From Streptomyces sp. TSRI0281 (GTDB taxonomy: Bacteria > Actinomycetota > Actinomycetes > Streptomycetales > Streptomycetaceae): a stretch of DNA of 64,000 bases. Positions 25,470 through 34,288 of this stretch are shown piece after piece. Made by a program: the position numbers and the translations under genes. The stretch lies in the NCBI RefSeq assembly GCF_001905125.1, contig NZ_LWLE01000023.1:549124-613123 (forward strand). Direction: 5' to 3'. Within the stretch, counting starts at the first letter, position 1. Each line of letters begins with the position of its first letter. The notes beneath the pieces were generated by a model. The model ran no database searches and was not told the origin of the DNA. It worked only from the letters and a program-made list of their open reading frames with translations.

Positions 25470-26354
25470 TCAGGGCTTGACGGCGATCCGGCCCTCGTCC
25501 ATGCGCAGCAGCAACAGCTGCTCGCCGGTCTTCTCCAGGAACTCGTCGACGGCCTGCCGCGATCCCTGCCAGTAGCCGTAGTCGTCGATGAGCAGCACAC
25601 CCCCGCTCACCAGCCGCGAGTAGAGGTGCTCCAGCTCGTGCCTGGTCGACGCGTACCAGTCGGTGTCCAGGCGCAGGATCGAGATCTGCTCCGGGGCGTT
25701 CGCCGGAAGGGTGTCCTCGACCATGCCCTGCACGTAGTGGATGCGGTTCTTCGGGTACGGAACGGTCTCGAAGCCCGCCCGGACGTCCTCCAGCGAGGCC
25801 ACCGCCCAGATCGGCCGGTCCTTGCCCTGGGCGTCGAGCAGTTCCTGCGCCGACCTGCCGTCGCGCCGCAGGTCCTCCGCCGTGGGCGGGGTCATGCCCT
25901 CGTACGTGTCGAAGAGGTAGAGCTCGCGCTCGGTCTCGCCGAGCGACAGCAGGGTCTTCGCGCAGGCCTGCATGGACCCGCCGCGCCACACACCGCACTC
26001 GACGATGTCGCCGGGGATGTCGTGCCGGACGATGTGGCGGGTCGCCAGGATGAGGGCGTTGAGCCGTTCGGGGGAGGTCATCGAGTACGGCTTGACCGCA
26101 CTGATGATGTCCTTCGCCTCGTCGTCGTAATCCGCCGGGAACTGCGGTCCGGCCTTCGGCTTCGGCTTCGGCTTCGGTTCGGGGGCCGCTTCCGTCCGGG
26201 CCGCGGCGGGTGCGGGGGCCGGTTCCGCCGGGGCGGTGCGGGCGGCGGGCACCGTCGCGCGCCTGAGCTGATATCCGGTGAGCTGCTGAAGGACGCCGTT
26301 GACGGCGTTGCGCCAAGCCATGCCCCCGGACAGTACGCGCGGTTTGCGGCTCAT
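25470..26354 (-). CDS. TylF/MycF-type SAM-dependent O-methyltransferase
   Basis: 294 residues from ATG 26354; a TTG 15 nt further upstream is also possible. The family is recognised from VECGVWRGGSMQACAKTL (SAM loop), LYLFDTYEGMTPP, LDTDWYASTRHELEHLY and the metal-site region GGVLLIDDYGYWQGSRQAVDEF. TylF-type enzymes are Mg-dependent methyltransferases that often act on sugar hydroxyls. The first ~60 residues form a Pro/Ala/Lys-rich extension (PKPKPKAG). Here it probably methylates a sugar of the wall polymer. It lies 19 bp after the second methyltransferase gene, so the two are cotranscribed. Confidence 0.88.
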   Translation of the reverse strand: MSRKPRVLSGGMAWRNAVNGVLQQLTGYQLRRATVPAARTAPAEPAPAPAAARTEAAPEPKPKPKPKAGPQFPADYDDEAKDIISAVKPYSMTSPERLNALILATRHIVRHDIPGDIVECGVWRGGSMQACAKTLLSLGETERELYLFDTYEGMTPPTAEDLRRDGRSAQELLDAQGKDRPIWAVASLEDVRAGFETVPYPKNRIHYVQGMVEDTLPANAPEQISILRLDTDWYASTRHELEHLYSRLVSGGVLLIDDYGYWQGSRQAVDEFLEKTGEQLLLLRMDEGRIAVKP

Positions 26355-26373
26355 GTCACTTTTCGTCAACCTG

Positions 26374-27180
26374 CTATTGATTTGCGCCGGTTGCCCCGGA
26401 GGGCGAGGAGCCGGCCCCGTCCCGCGCGGGAGCGTCCTCGGGTGCTGCCTGGGCCGGTACGCCGTCGGGGAGAGCCGCGGGCAGGCTCTCCGGAGCCGCC
26501 TTGGGGCGTCCGCACTGCTCGCGGCCCGCCAGCGGGCTGGGCAGCGGGATGCCGTCGACGCCGCCGACCCGGTTGGCCCACCAGACGGCCAACTCCCGTA
26601 CGGCGAACATGGTCAGCCGGGGGTAGCGCCGCGGCTTGCGGAAGACGCCCACCGAGTCGCCCCAGTAGGCGGCCTTCTTGTCGATGGCCCGGTAGTCGTG
26701 CCAGATGCCCTTGCGCGGCGGGAAGTCCGTGTACGCCTCGCAGAGTTCGAGCCGGGAGTGCGCGGCCAGGGCGCGGAAGCCGTCGGGGTAGTAGCGCCAG
26801 CAGTCCTGGGCGTCATGGGCGTGCCCGCGCGAGGGCGCGGTGATGAAGGCGTAGCCGCCGGGCTTCAGGACCCGGGCGATCTCCAGCATCGTCGCCCAGA
26901 AGAACGGGATGTGCTCGAACGCCTGGCCGGAGAGGACGGCGTCGGCGCTGTTGGACTTGGCGGGGATGCGGTACGGGCGGGCCATCACGGCGTCGACATT
27001 GGGTCCGTCGAGCACGTCGACACCGAAGTAGTCGATGTCGTGGGCGGCGAGCAGCCCCTTGTGGGTACGGGTCTGCCGGTCGGAGACGCGCGAGCCGAGA
27101 TCGACGACGCGGTGCCTGCGCGACGTGGGCAGATACTCCTCGACGCAGAGTTCCATCTGTTCATAGGCGGACCGGTGCAT
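26374..27180 (-). CDS. class I SAM-dependent methyltransferase
   Basis: 268 residues from ATG 27180, chosen because GGGAGAACGTCC places a good ribosome-binding site before it. The Rossmann-type methyltransferase core has motif I RVVDLGSRVSD, the SADAVLSGQAFEHI region and EIARVLKPGGYAFITAPS. After about residue 200 comes a Pro/Ala-rich tail without a recognisable domain. Its substrate is not evident. Its place between the GT2-TagF fusion gene and the TylF-type gene suggests methylation of the same glycan. A 189-bp gap (27181-27369) separates it from the upstream glycosyltransferase gene and holds only short GC-rich direct repeats. Confidence 0.85.
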   Translation of the reverse strand: MHRSAYEQMELCVEEYLPTSRRHRVVDLGSRVSDRQTRTHKGLLAAHDIDYFGVDVLDGPNVDAVMARPYRIPAKSNSADAVLSGQAFEHIPFFWATMLEIARVLKPGGYAFITAPSRGHAHDAQDCWRYYPDGFRALAAHSRLELCEAYTDFPPRKGIWHDYRAIDKKAAYWGDSVGVFRKPRRYPRLTMFAVRELAVWWANRVGGVDGIPLPSPLAGREQCGRPKAAPESLPAALPDGVPAQAAPEDAPARDGAGSSPSGATGANQ

Positions 27181-27369
27181 GGACGTTCTCCCAACGTTGC
27201 CGTGTGCGCGAGCTGTTGAGGACAACGACGGCGTCGGGCAGAGGGGTCGCGCCGGACGCGCCCGCTGAGCCGTTCGGGTGGCACGGCACCCACCCGGTAC
27301 GGCGCCCGCCCACCCGGTACGGTCCCGCGCCCCGCCCGACGCACCCCCGCACGACGCACCCCCGCCCTC

Positions 27370-29592
27370 TCACTCCGTCCCGAAGAACCGCCGCACCACG
27401 CGCTCCGCCGCGTGCCCGTCGTCGTACGGGCAGAACCGCTCGCGGAACGCCGAGCGCAGGGCGGCCGACCGCTTCGCGCGCCACTCCCCCGTCCGCAGCA
27501 CCTCCAGCAGTTCGTCCTGGGTGGTGGCGACGGGCCCCGGGGTGTCACCGGGGCGGCCGGAGAGCAGATCGATGTACGTCCCTCGCGAGGCCCGGTACGC
27601 GTCCCAGTCGGGGGCGTAACAGATGACCGGGCGGTCCAGACAGGCGTAGTCGAACATCAGGGAGGAGTAGTCGGTGATCAACGCGTCCGCGGCCAGGCAG
27701 AGTTCCTCGACCACGGGATGCCCCGTGACGTCGATGACCCGGCCCGCCGCCGCCCCGATCCCGGCCGAACGCCCGTAGAAGTAGTGGGCCCGCACCAACA
27801 CCACGTAATCCGGGCCGAGTTCACGGGCGATCCGGTCCGGGTCGAGCTGCGGGACGAAGCCCTTGCGGTAGTCGCGGTGGGTCGGGGCGTAGAGCAGGGC
27901 GGTCTGTCCGGGGGCGATGCCGAGATCCACGCGCAGCTTCGCGATGCGTTCCCGCGTCGCGGTGAAGAAGATGTCGTTGCGCGGATAGCCGAGGTTCAGA
28001 TGCTCGTACGAGGACGGATAGACCCGGTCCCAGATCTCGGTGGTGTGCGGGTTGGCGGAAAGGCTGAAGTCCCACTGGTCGGCGTGGGCGAGGATCTTCC
28101 CGAAACTGATGCCATGGGTGAGGGCGGGGTACGCCCGCTGGTCCAGGCCCATGGTCTTCAGCGGGGTCCCGTGGTGGGTCTGGAGGTAGCGCTGGCCGGG
28201 GCGTTTGGTGAAACCGCCGGGGAAGCTGGAGTTGTTGATCAGGTACGTGGCGGTGGCCATGGCCCGCCAGTAGGCGCGCGAGCCCTCGATGATGTACGGG
28301 ATGCCCGGCGGGACGCGGTCGCGGTGACGGGAGGAGACCACCCACAGGCCACGGACGTGCGGGACGAGTTCGCGGGCCTTGGCGTGGATGGCGGCGGGAT
28401 TGCAGGCGACGCCCCGGTTCCAGTACGCCCCGTACACGGCGAGGTCCGGGTCCAGCGGCCGGTGCAGGTCGGCGCGGTAGGCGGCCCGCATCACCCGCGT
28501 CCGCAGCGCCTTCCTGCTCCGCCCGTACGCCGCCGCGGCACCGGCGCGCCCGGCACCGGCCGCCTGCCGGGCGCGGTGGGCGGCGTACGGGCCGGGGAGC
28601 CCGGCGGCCCGGAAGAACGCCGCCCGGTCTCCGGGGCGGATCCGTCCGGGGTCCGCCAGGACGTCCAGCAGGTGTGCGGTGCGGGCCGGGTGGAGGCGGG
28701 GGTCGTCGCCGGTCTCGGCGAGGAGGCGGGCGTACGCGTCGATGACCGCGAAGTGCCCGCGCCCCGGAGTGGTGGCGAACGTGCCGGTGCGGCGCAGGCG
28801 GTGGCGGACGCAGACCCGGTCCAGGCGGGCGAGGGTGCCGGCGTCGGTCGCGAGGAGGATCGCCCGGTGGACGGGGACGACCTCCTCGTACGGGCCGTCG
28901 GTGAAGCGGAGCCGGTGGGCAGTCCAGAACGCGCGGCGGAAGAGCTGGTTGCCGGGGGCGGGCGCGTCGTCCGGCGGCCGGGCGTCCCCCCACCAGTCGA
29001 CGCGGTCGTGGCCGAGGCGCAGGACATCCGGAGCCACCCCGTGAACGCCACCCGTACCGGGGCCACCCGTACCGGGGCCGCCCACGCCGGGACCGTCCGT
29101 ACTGGGGCCGCCCGCGCCGGGACCGCCCGCGCCGGGACCGTCCGTACTCGGCCCGTCCGTACTCAGCCCGTCCGTACTCGGCCCGTCCTCGCGTGGCCGG
29201 TCCTCGGTCAGCCGGTCCGCCATCGCCTCCAGGGCTCCCGGCAGCAGCAGGTCGTCGGCGTCCAGGAAGAGGAGGTAGCCGCCCCGCGCCTCATCGGCCC
29301 CGGCGTTGCGGGCCGCACCGGCGCCGAACAGCGTCCCGGCCGCCGCTCCGGCCGCCGCTTCGGCATCCGCGCCCCGGTGTCCGGCCGTCGCCGCCATGGT
29401 CAGCACCCGCACCCGGGGGTCGCGCCGGGCGTACTCCGCCGCGATGGCGGCGCTGCCGTCCACCGACCCGTCGTCGACGACGATCAGCTCCCACGCGCAC
29501 TCCCGCGTCACCGCCTGGCCGAGCACGGAGTCCAGAGCCGCCCTCAGATATCCCTGGGAGCGGCGGACGGGCACGACGACAGTGAGGAGCAT
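27370..29592 (-). CDS. GT2 - TagF-like fusion: glycosyltransferase / polyol-phosphate transferase
   Basis: 740 residues from ATG 29592 (MLLTVVVPVRRSQGYL). The GT2 signatures are intact (VVDDGSVDGS and FLDADDLLLPGALE). Just after the metal-binding motif the domain is interrupted by about 50 residues of DGPSTDG/GPGTGG repeats, at a place where GT-A enzymes tolerate loops. The TagF-type half has QTHHGTPLKTMG (His about 474), APTHRDYRKG, RAHYFYGR and ITDYSSLMFDY (about 640). It is closest to the 745-residue protein at 15373. It is the first gene of a minus-strand unit with the two methyltransferases. It is divergent from the 1,205-residue gene, with about 100 bp between the starts that must hold both promoters. 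Confidence 0.87.
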   Translation of the reverse strand: MLLTVVVPVRRSQGYLRAALDSVLGQAVTRECAWELIVVDDGSVDGSAAIAAEYARRDPRVRVLTMAATAGHRGADAEAAAGAAAGTLFGAGAARNAGADEARGGYLLFLDADDLLLPGALEAMADRLTEDRPREDGPSTDGLSTDGPSTDGPGAGGPGAGGPSTDGPGVGGPGTGGPGTGGVHGVAPDVLRLGHDRVDWWGDARPPDDAPAPGNQLFRRAFWTAHRLRFTDGPYEEVVPVHRAILLATDAGTLARLDRVCVRHRLRRTGTFATTPGRGHFAVIDAYARLLAETGDDPRLHPARTAHLLDVLADPGRIRPGDRAAFFRAAGLPGPYAAHRARQAAGAGRAGAAAAYGRSRKALRTRVMRAAYRADLHRPLDPDLAVYGAYWNRGVACNPAAIHAKARELVPHVRGLWVVSSRHRDRVPPGIPYIIEGSRAYWRAMATATYLINNSSFPGGFTKRPGQRYLQTHHGTPLKTMGLDQRAYPALTHGISFGKILAHADQWDFSLSANPHTTEIWDRVYPSSYEHLNLGYPRNDIFFTATRERIAKLRVDLGIAPGQTALLYAPTHRDYRKGFVPQLDPDRIARELGPDYVVLVRAHYFYGRSAGIGAAAGRVIDVTGHPVVEELCLAADALITDYSSLMFDYACLDRPVICYAPDWDAYRASRGTYIDLLSGRPGDTPGPVATTQDELLEVLRTGEWRAKRSAALRSAFRERFCPYDDGHAAERVVRRFFGTE
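29040..29200. repeat. in-frame tandem repeat inside a GT2 domain
   Basis: About a dozen imperfect 12-15-bp units encode PSTDG, PGAGG and PGTGG variants within the GT2 domain of the 740-residue protein. The repeat is unusual because it interrupts a catalytic domain rather than a linker. Confidence 0.8.
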
Positions 29593-29694
29593 GGCAGCCG
29601 AGCGTAATGGCGGCCGTGCGCGTCCCGGCCCACGCGTTCACCCGTTTGGGGCAGCGCCGGTGACCCGGGGGGCCCACCCCGGTTGAGGCAGGAC

Positions 29695-32600
29695 ATGAAG
29701 CCTCTCCTCAGCGTCGTCGTCCCGGTCCACAACGTCGAGGACTACCTCGGGGCGTGCCTGCGGTCGCTGGCAGGGCAGACGTCGGACGCGATCGAGGTGG
29801 TGCTCGTCGACGACGGTTCGACGGACGGGAGCGGCCGGATCGCGGAGGAGTTCGCCGCACGGGACAGCCGCTTCCGCTGCGTCCACCAGCCCAACGCGGG
29901 CCTGAGCGCGGCCCGTAACACCGGGGTCCGCCACACCACCCCGGGCGTCCCGTACCTGGCGTTCGCCGACAGCGACGACATCGTCGTGCACGACGCGTAC
30001 GAACGGATGCTGGCCTCACTGGAGTCGACGGGTTCCGATCTGGTGACCGGCAACGTGTGGCGGCTGGACGAGCGGGGGCGGCAGCAGGCGTGGCAGTACC
30101 GCTGGCTGACCGGCAGCCGGCCCCGCACCCACATCACCCGCGATCCGCGTCTGCTCGCGGACCGGGTCGCCTGGAACAAGGTGTTCCGGCGCTCCTTCTG
30201 GGACCGGCACGCCTTCGCCTTCCCCGAGGGCAGGCTCTACGAGGACACCCCGGTGATGATCCCGGCGCACCACCTCGCCGGGTCCGTCGATGTGCTGCAC
30301 GAGCATGTCTACTACTGGCGGGTGCGGGAGGGCTCGATCACCCGGCGGCGTACGGACGTGAAGGGCGTACGGGACCGGATCGCGGCGTGCGAGCAGGTCA
30401 GCGCGTTCCTGGCGGGCCGGGACGCGGCGCAGCGACGGGCCTACGACACCTCGTGCCTGCGCGACGACTTCGTGTACTTCATGGAGGGGCTGCCGAGGGG
30501 CGGCGCGGCGTACCGCGCGGCGTTCCTGGCCGACGCGGGCGCCTTCCTGGACCGCACGGGGGACGGCGTTCTGGCGGGGCTGCCGGTGGAGCTGCGCGTC
30601 AAGTGGCGGCTGGTGCGGGAGCGCAGGATGGACGAGCTGCTGGCCGTGCTCGCCTTCGAACGGACCAACGGCGCGGGAACGTTCGCGGTCGCAGGACTGC
30701 CGGGGCGGCGGCGGGCGGCGTACCCGGGCGTCGATGGCGCGGGCGGGCGTCTGTCCCGGACCGATCTGCCCGCGGTGGCACGGCTGTTGGACGCGTCCTG
30801 GGGCGCGGACGGAAAGCTCCGGCTGCGCGGTTACGCGTACATCCGCAACCTCGCGGCGGGGGCGGCCCGGCACTCGCTCAAGGCCGGGATGGTGCGCGCG
30901 GCCGGGGGGCGGCGGCTGCGGACCGTTCCCGTGCGGACCGTCCGGATGCCCGGGGCGACCGCCGACTCGGCGCAGGAACTGCACTGTTACGACCACTCCG
31001 GCTTCGAGATGGTTCTCGACCCGCACAGGCTGGGCTCGGGCAGCTGGCTGGTCGGGATCGTGGTCGCCGGTCACGGTACGGCCCGGCGGGTGGCCGTGCG
31101 CGCGGTGGACGCGGCCGCCGCCCACCCCCTCGTCCACGACCTGGGCGAGGGGCGGCGGGCGGTGCTCGGCTACCGGGACGGACGTCTCCGGCTGACCGTG
31201 TCGCAACTCCCCGCGCTGGCCGAGGCGCACGACGGTGGCAGCGGCAGCGGCAGCAATGAGGACAGCGGCGGGGTGGTGGAGGTGACCGGCCGGCTGTACG
31301 GGGATGCCCGCCCGACCGCCCTGCTCCTGACCCGCGACGGAGCCGGGGCGCGGGGTGCGCAAGGTGCGGCCGGGGCGCAGGATACGGCTGGAGTGCAGAG
31401 GACGGCCGAGGCGGAGTGGTCCTGTCCGGTGGTGTGCGGGGACGACGGGCGGGTGGCGGTCTTCTCGGCCCGGATTCCCCTCGCGGAACTCGCCGCCGTG
31501 CCGCCCGCGCCGCGTCCGGCCCCCCGCGAGGTCGAACCGGAATCCGGTGCGCGCTGGCGGGCCCGGCTGCTCATGGCCGACGGATCGCGGGTCCCGCTGG
31601 CCGCGGCCCCGGACCTGCCGCCTCCGGTCCTCGCCGACGCGGCGGGCGAACTGGTGCTGGACGTGAGCGGGCAGCCGTTCGTGGACGGGGCGGAATGGAC
31701 GCCGGACGGCGCACTGCGGATCACGGGCACAGGAGCGGGCACAGGAGCGGGCACAGGAGCGGGCACAGGAGCAGGGATGGGAGCGGGCACAGGAGCAGGG
31801 ATGGGAGCAGGGGCAGCGGAGGCGGGTACGCGGACCGGGGCCGGCACGGAAGCGGAACCCGGAACCGGCGACGCCACCACCACCCACGACGCCCTCACCC
31901 TCCGGCACGAGACCCTGCGCGAGACCGTGGCCGTGCCCCTGGAACGGCAGGCGGGCCGCTTCACCGCACGGCTCCCCGGGTCCCTCCCGGAGGGCCGGTG
32001 GGACCTGTACCTCGGCGCCGCCCCGGTACGCCTCCTGGCCTCCCTCGCCACCCGACTCCCCACCCGGAGGAGCGAGGCGGAACCGGCCCTCGAACGGCGG
32101 CACGGCGACCGGCTGACGGTGCACGCGGGTCCCGCCCTCGCCCCCGCCGAGCGGGGCGCGTACCGCCAACGCCTCCTGCGCACCACGCACTACGAGGACC
32201 GGCGCACTCTCCCGCTCCGCGACGCCGTCCTCTACGCGGGCGGCGACTCCCCGCGCGCCGTCCACACCGAACTGGTGCGCCGCGGCACCGACACCGAACA
32301 CCTCTACGTCACCGGCACCGCCCCGGGACGCACCGCCCACATCCCGCCCGCCGCGCTCCCGGTCCTGGACCGCAGCGCCGACTGGTACGAGGCGCTGGCG
32401 CGGGCCCGCCGGATCGTCACGGACGGCCACCTGCCCGCCTGGTTCGAGCGGCGTCCGGGGCAGACGGTCGTCCAGACCTGGCACGGCACCCCGCTCGGCC
32501 GCTTCGGCACCGGCCTGACGGGCACCCTGTACGCCGACCACCACCACCTCGCCACCCTGCCGCAGCGCTCGTCCCAGTGGTCGGTGCTGGTCTCCCCCAG

Positions 32601-33312
32601 CCGCTTCGCCACCCCGCTGCTGCGCGGCTCACTGGCGTACGGGGGTGAGGTCCTGGAGGCCGGCTCGCCCGCCAACGACCTGCTGTTCTCGCCCGACCGC
32701 GACAAGACCGCCGAACGGGTCCGGCGGGGCCTCGGCATCCCGGAGGGCCACCGCGTGGTGCTGTACGCACCGACGTACCGCGATCACCTGGCCCATCCGC
32801 CGAGCGCACTCCCGGCGCATTCCCCGTGCCTGTACCGCTGGGACCCGGCGCTGGACCCGCACGCCCTGGCGCGCTCGCTCGGCGACGGGCACACGGTGCT
32901 GGTCCGCAGGCATCCGCGGGTGACGGGCAGTGTGCCGGAGGCGCCCGGCGTACGCGATGTCTCCGGGCATCCGGACACCGCCGAGCTGCTCCTGATCGCC
33001 GATGTCCTGGTCACGGACTACGCGGGCCTGATGTTCGACTTCGCGCACACCGGCCGCCCGATGCTGTTCCACACGTACGACCTGGAGCACTACCGCGACA
33101 CCGTGCGCGGCTTCTGCCTGGACTTCGAGACCAGGGCCCCGGGCCCGCTGCTCGTCACGACGGACGAGGTGGCCCAGGCGCTGCGGGACACCGGGGCGCT
33201 GACGGCCCGGCACTCGGACGCGTACGAGAGCTTCCGGCGCGACTACTGCGACCTGGACGACGGCGGGGCGGCGGGCCGGGTCGCGGACCGGCTGCTCGCG
33301 GACAGGGGCTGA
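29695..33312 (+). CDS. GT2 - TagF-like fusion with altered TagF motifs
   Basis: 1,205 residues from ATG 29695 (GAGG 6 nt upstream). The GT2 domain (1-230) is intact: VLVDDGSTDGS and FADSDD. Middle beta-rich accessory regions follow (about 390-560 and 640-760), linked by low-complexity stretches including GTGAG/GMGAG repeats. The C-terminal TagF-type domain differs from its relatives: VQTWHGTPLGRFG (His about 930) has Gly for Lys, and LVTDYAGLMFDF (about 1105-1116) has Ala-Gly for Ser-Ser in the substrate-binding loop. Otherwise it matches the 1,156-residue paralogue, for example HTYDLEHYRDT. The altered loop may mean a changed donor or reduced activity. It is divergent from the 740-residue gene and convergent with the TetR gene. 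Confidence 0.86.
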   Translation: MKPLLSVVVPVHNVEDYLGACLRSLAGQTSDAIEVVLVDDGSTDGSGRIAEEFAARDSRFRCVHQPNAGLSAARNTGVRHTTPGVPYLAFADSDDIVVHDAYERMLASLESTGSDLVTGNVWRLDERGRQQAWQYRWLTGSRPRTHITRDPRLLADRVAWNKVFRRSFWDRHAFAFPEGRLYEDTPVMIPAHHLAGSVDVLHEHVYYWRVREGSITRRRTDVKGVRDRIAACEQVSAFLAGRDAAQRRAYDTSCLRDDFVYFMEGLPRGGAAYRAAFLADAGAFLDRTGDGVLAGLPVELRVKWRLVRERRMDELLAVLAFERTNGAGTFAVAGLPGRRRAAYPGVDGAGGRLSRTDLPAVARLLDASWGADGKLRLRGYAYIRNLAAGAARHSLKAGMVRAAGGRRLRTVPVRTVRMPGATADSAQELHCYDHSGFEMVLDPHRLGSGSWLVGIVVAGHGTARRVAVRAVDAAAAHPLVHDLGEGRRAVLGYRDGRLRLTVSQLPALAEAHDGGSGSGSNEDSGGVVEVTGRLYGDARPTALLLTRDGAGARGAQGAAGAQDTAGVQRTAEAEWSCPVVCGDDGRVAVFSARIPLAELAAVPPAPRPAPREVEPESGARWRARLLMADGSRVPLAAAPDLPPPVLADAAGELVLDVSGQPFVDGAEWTPDGALRITGTGAGTGAGTGAGTGAGMGAGTGAGMGAGAAEAGTRTGAGTEAEPGTGDATTTHDALTLRHETLRETVAVPLERQAGRFTARLPGSLPEGRWDLYLGAAPVRLLASLATRLPTRRSEAEPALERRHGDRLTVHAGPALAPAERGAYRQRLLRTTHYEDRRTLPLRDAVLYAGGDSPRAVHTELVRRGTDTEHLYVTGTAPGRTAHIPPAALPVLDRSADWYEALARARRIVTDGHLPAWFERRPGQTVVQTWHGTPLGRFGTGLTGTLYADHHHLATLPQRSSQWSVLVSPSRFATPLLRGSLAYGGEVLEAGSPANDLLFSPDRDKTAERVRRGLGIPEGHRVVLYAPTYRDHLAHPPSALPAHSPCLYRWDPALDPHALARSLGDGHTVLVRRHPRVTGSVPEAPGVRDVSGHPDTAELLLIADVLVTDYAGLMFDFAHTGRPMLFHTYDLEHYRDTVRGFCLDFETRAPGPLLVTTDEVAQALRDTGALTARHSDAYESFRRDYCDLDDGGAAGRVADRLLADRG
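31727..31816. repeat. 12-bp in-frame tandem repeat (GTGA units)
   Basis: About seven units of ACAGGAGCGGGC or close variants encode GTGAG/GMGAG in a linker of the 1,205-residue protein. Near-perfect units make this the likeliest copy-number-variable repeat in the glycopolymer block. Confidence 0.85.
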
Positions 33313-33335
33313 CGCCGACGCGCACCGGCGCACCC

Positions 33336-33378
33336 CCGGCGGGCGGCGGCGCTGCGACAGCTTCGGGCCGCCCGCCGG
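33336..33378. terminator. bidirectional terminator
   Basis: CCGGCGGGCGGC-N19-GCCGCCCGCCGG forms a perfect 12-bp stem between the convergent stops at 33312 (+) and 33387 (-). Confidence 0.8.
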
Positions 33379-33386
33379 ACCTCACC

Positions 33387-33995
33387 TCATGCGCGGGTGA
33401 GCGCCGCGACCGCCGATGCGGCCAGATCGTCCAGGTACCCCTTGGGCAGGTCGCCGCGGACCACGACGAGCCGCCAGTACAGCGGTCCGACGATCAGGTC
33501 CAGGGCCCGGTCCGGATCGCTGCCCTCGGGCAGTTCGCCGCGGGCCACCGCTGCCCGGACGACGACCACGGCGACGCCCTGCTGCTGGTCGAGCAGGGCG
33601 GCCTTGATCGCACCGGAGATCTCCGGATTGCGGGCCGCCTCGACGAGCAGATCGGGAATCACCTGCGAGGCCACGGGGTGGCGCAGGGCGTACGCGCCCA
33701 GTTCGAGGACGGCGCGCACATCTCCGTACAGCGAACCGGTGTCCGGGGCGGGCAGCCCCTGGGCGGCGACGGCCGCGACCAGGTCGAGGACGAGGTGGAG
33801 CTTGGACTTCCAGCGGCGGTAGACGGCGGTCTTGCCGACACCCGCGCGCCGCGCGATGCCCTCGATGGACATCCGGGCGAATCCCACGGCGGCGAGTTCC
33901 TCGAAGACCGCGCTGCGGATGGCGTCGGTCACGTCCTCGCGCAGCACGGCGGCGCCTGCCGGGGTGCGGCGGCGGGTTCCCCGTTCGGTGGTCAT
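33387..33995 (-). CDS. TetR/AcrR family transcriptional regulator
   Basis: 202 residues from ATG 33995. The N-terminal helix-turn-helix is clear: AIRSAVFEELAAVGFARMSIEGIARRAGVGKTAVYRRWKSK, quoted here by landmarks AVGFARMS, IARRAGVGKTAVYRRW. The helical C-terminal part resembles the TetR_C domain that binds ligand and dimerises. It is divergent from the TagGH-like exporter genes, with about 290 bp between starts, so it most likely represses that operon and itself. The ligand is unknown. A longer frame to 34394 is rejected because it would run through the control region and lacks a site. Confidence 0.92.
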   Translation of the reverse strand: MTTERGTRRRTPAGAAVLREDVTDAIRSAVFEELAAVGFARMSIEGIARRAGVGKTAVYRRWKSKLHLVLDLVAAVAAQGLPAPDTGSLYGDVRAVLELGAYALRHPVASQVIPDLLVEAARNPEISGAIKAALLDQQQGVAVVVVRAAVARGELPEGSDPDRALDLIVGPLYWRLVVVRGDLPKGYLDDLAASAVAALTRA

Positions 33996-34040
33996 GGCCC
34001 GAATGATAGTCCGTAACGACGAAACGGTTGCGTTGCGACG

Positions 34041-34059
34041 TGAGAGCGTCCTACTCTCA
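34041..34059. promoter_or_regulatory. candidate TetR-family operator
   Basis: TGAGAG-CGTCCTA-CTCTCA is a perfect inverted repeat with 6-bp arms, 46 bp upstream of the tetR start and 230 bp upstream of the exporter start. A second weaker candidate, CGTAAC-N9-GTTGCG, is at 34011-34031. Either has the size of a TetR-family operator. The stretch 34080-34285 is strikingly pyrimidine-rich on the plus strand and looks like an untranslated leader. Confidence 0.35.
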
Positions 34060-34288
34060 GCGTGACGACGATACGGTCCCGTCCCATCGGCCGTGCCGTC
34101 CGTCCGCACACGCTTCCTCCGTACGCCCCCTCCGAACGTTTCCTCCGCACGCCCCGTCCGCACACCCCTCGCATGTCCTTTCCGGGCCTCTCGTCCGACG
34201 CCCACCCCACGACATTCCCCGGATATTCCCGGACGTTCCCGGCCGTTCCCTCCGGCCGTTTCACCCCCCTCCGTCGAAAGCGATCGTG

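Noticed and set aside
30016..32547. An 800-codon minus-strand frame opposite the 1,205-residue gene
   Set aside because: Composition and lack of domains mark it as the complement shadow of a GC-rich gene.
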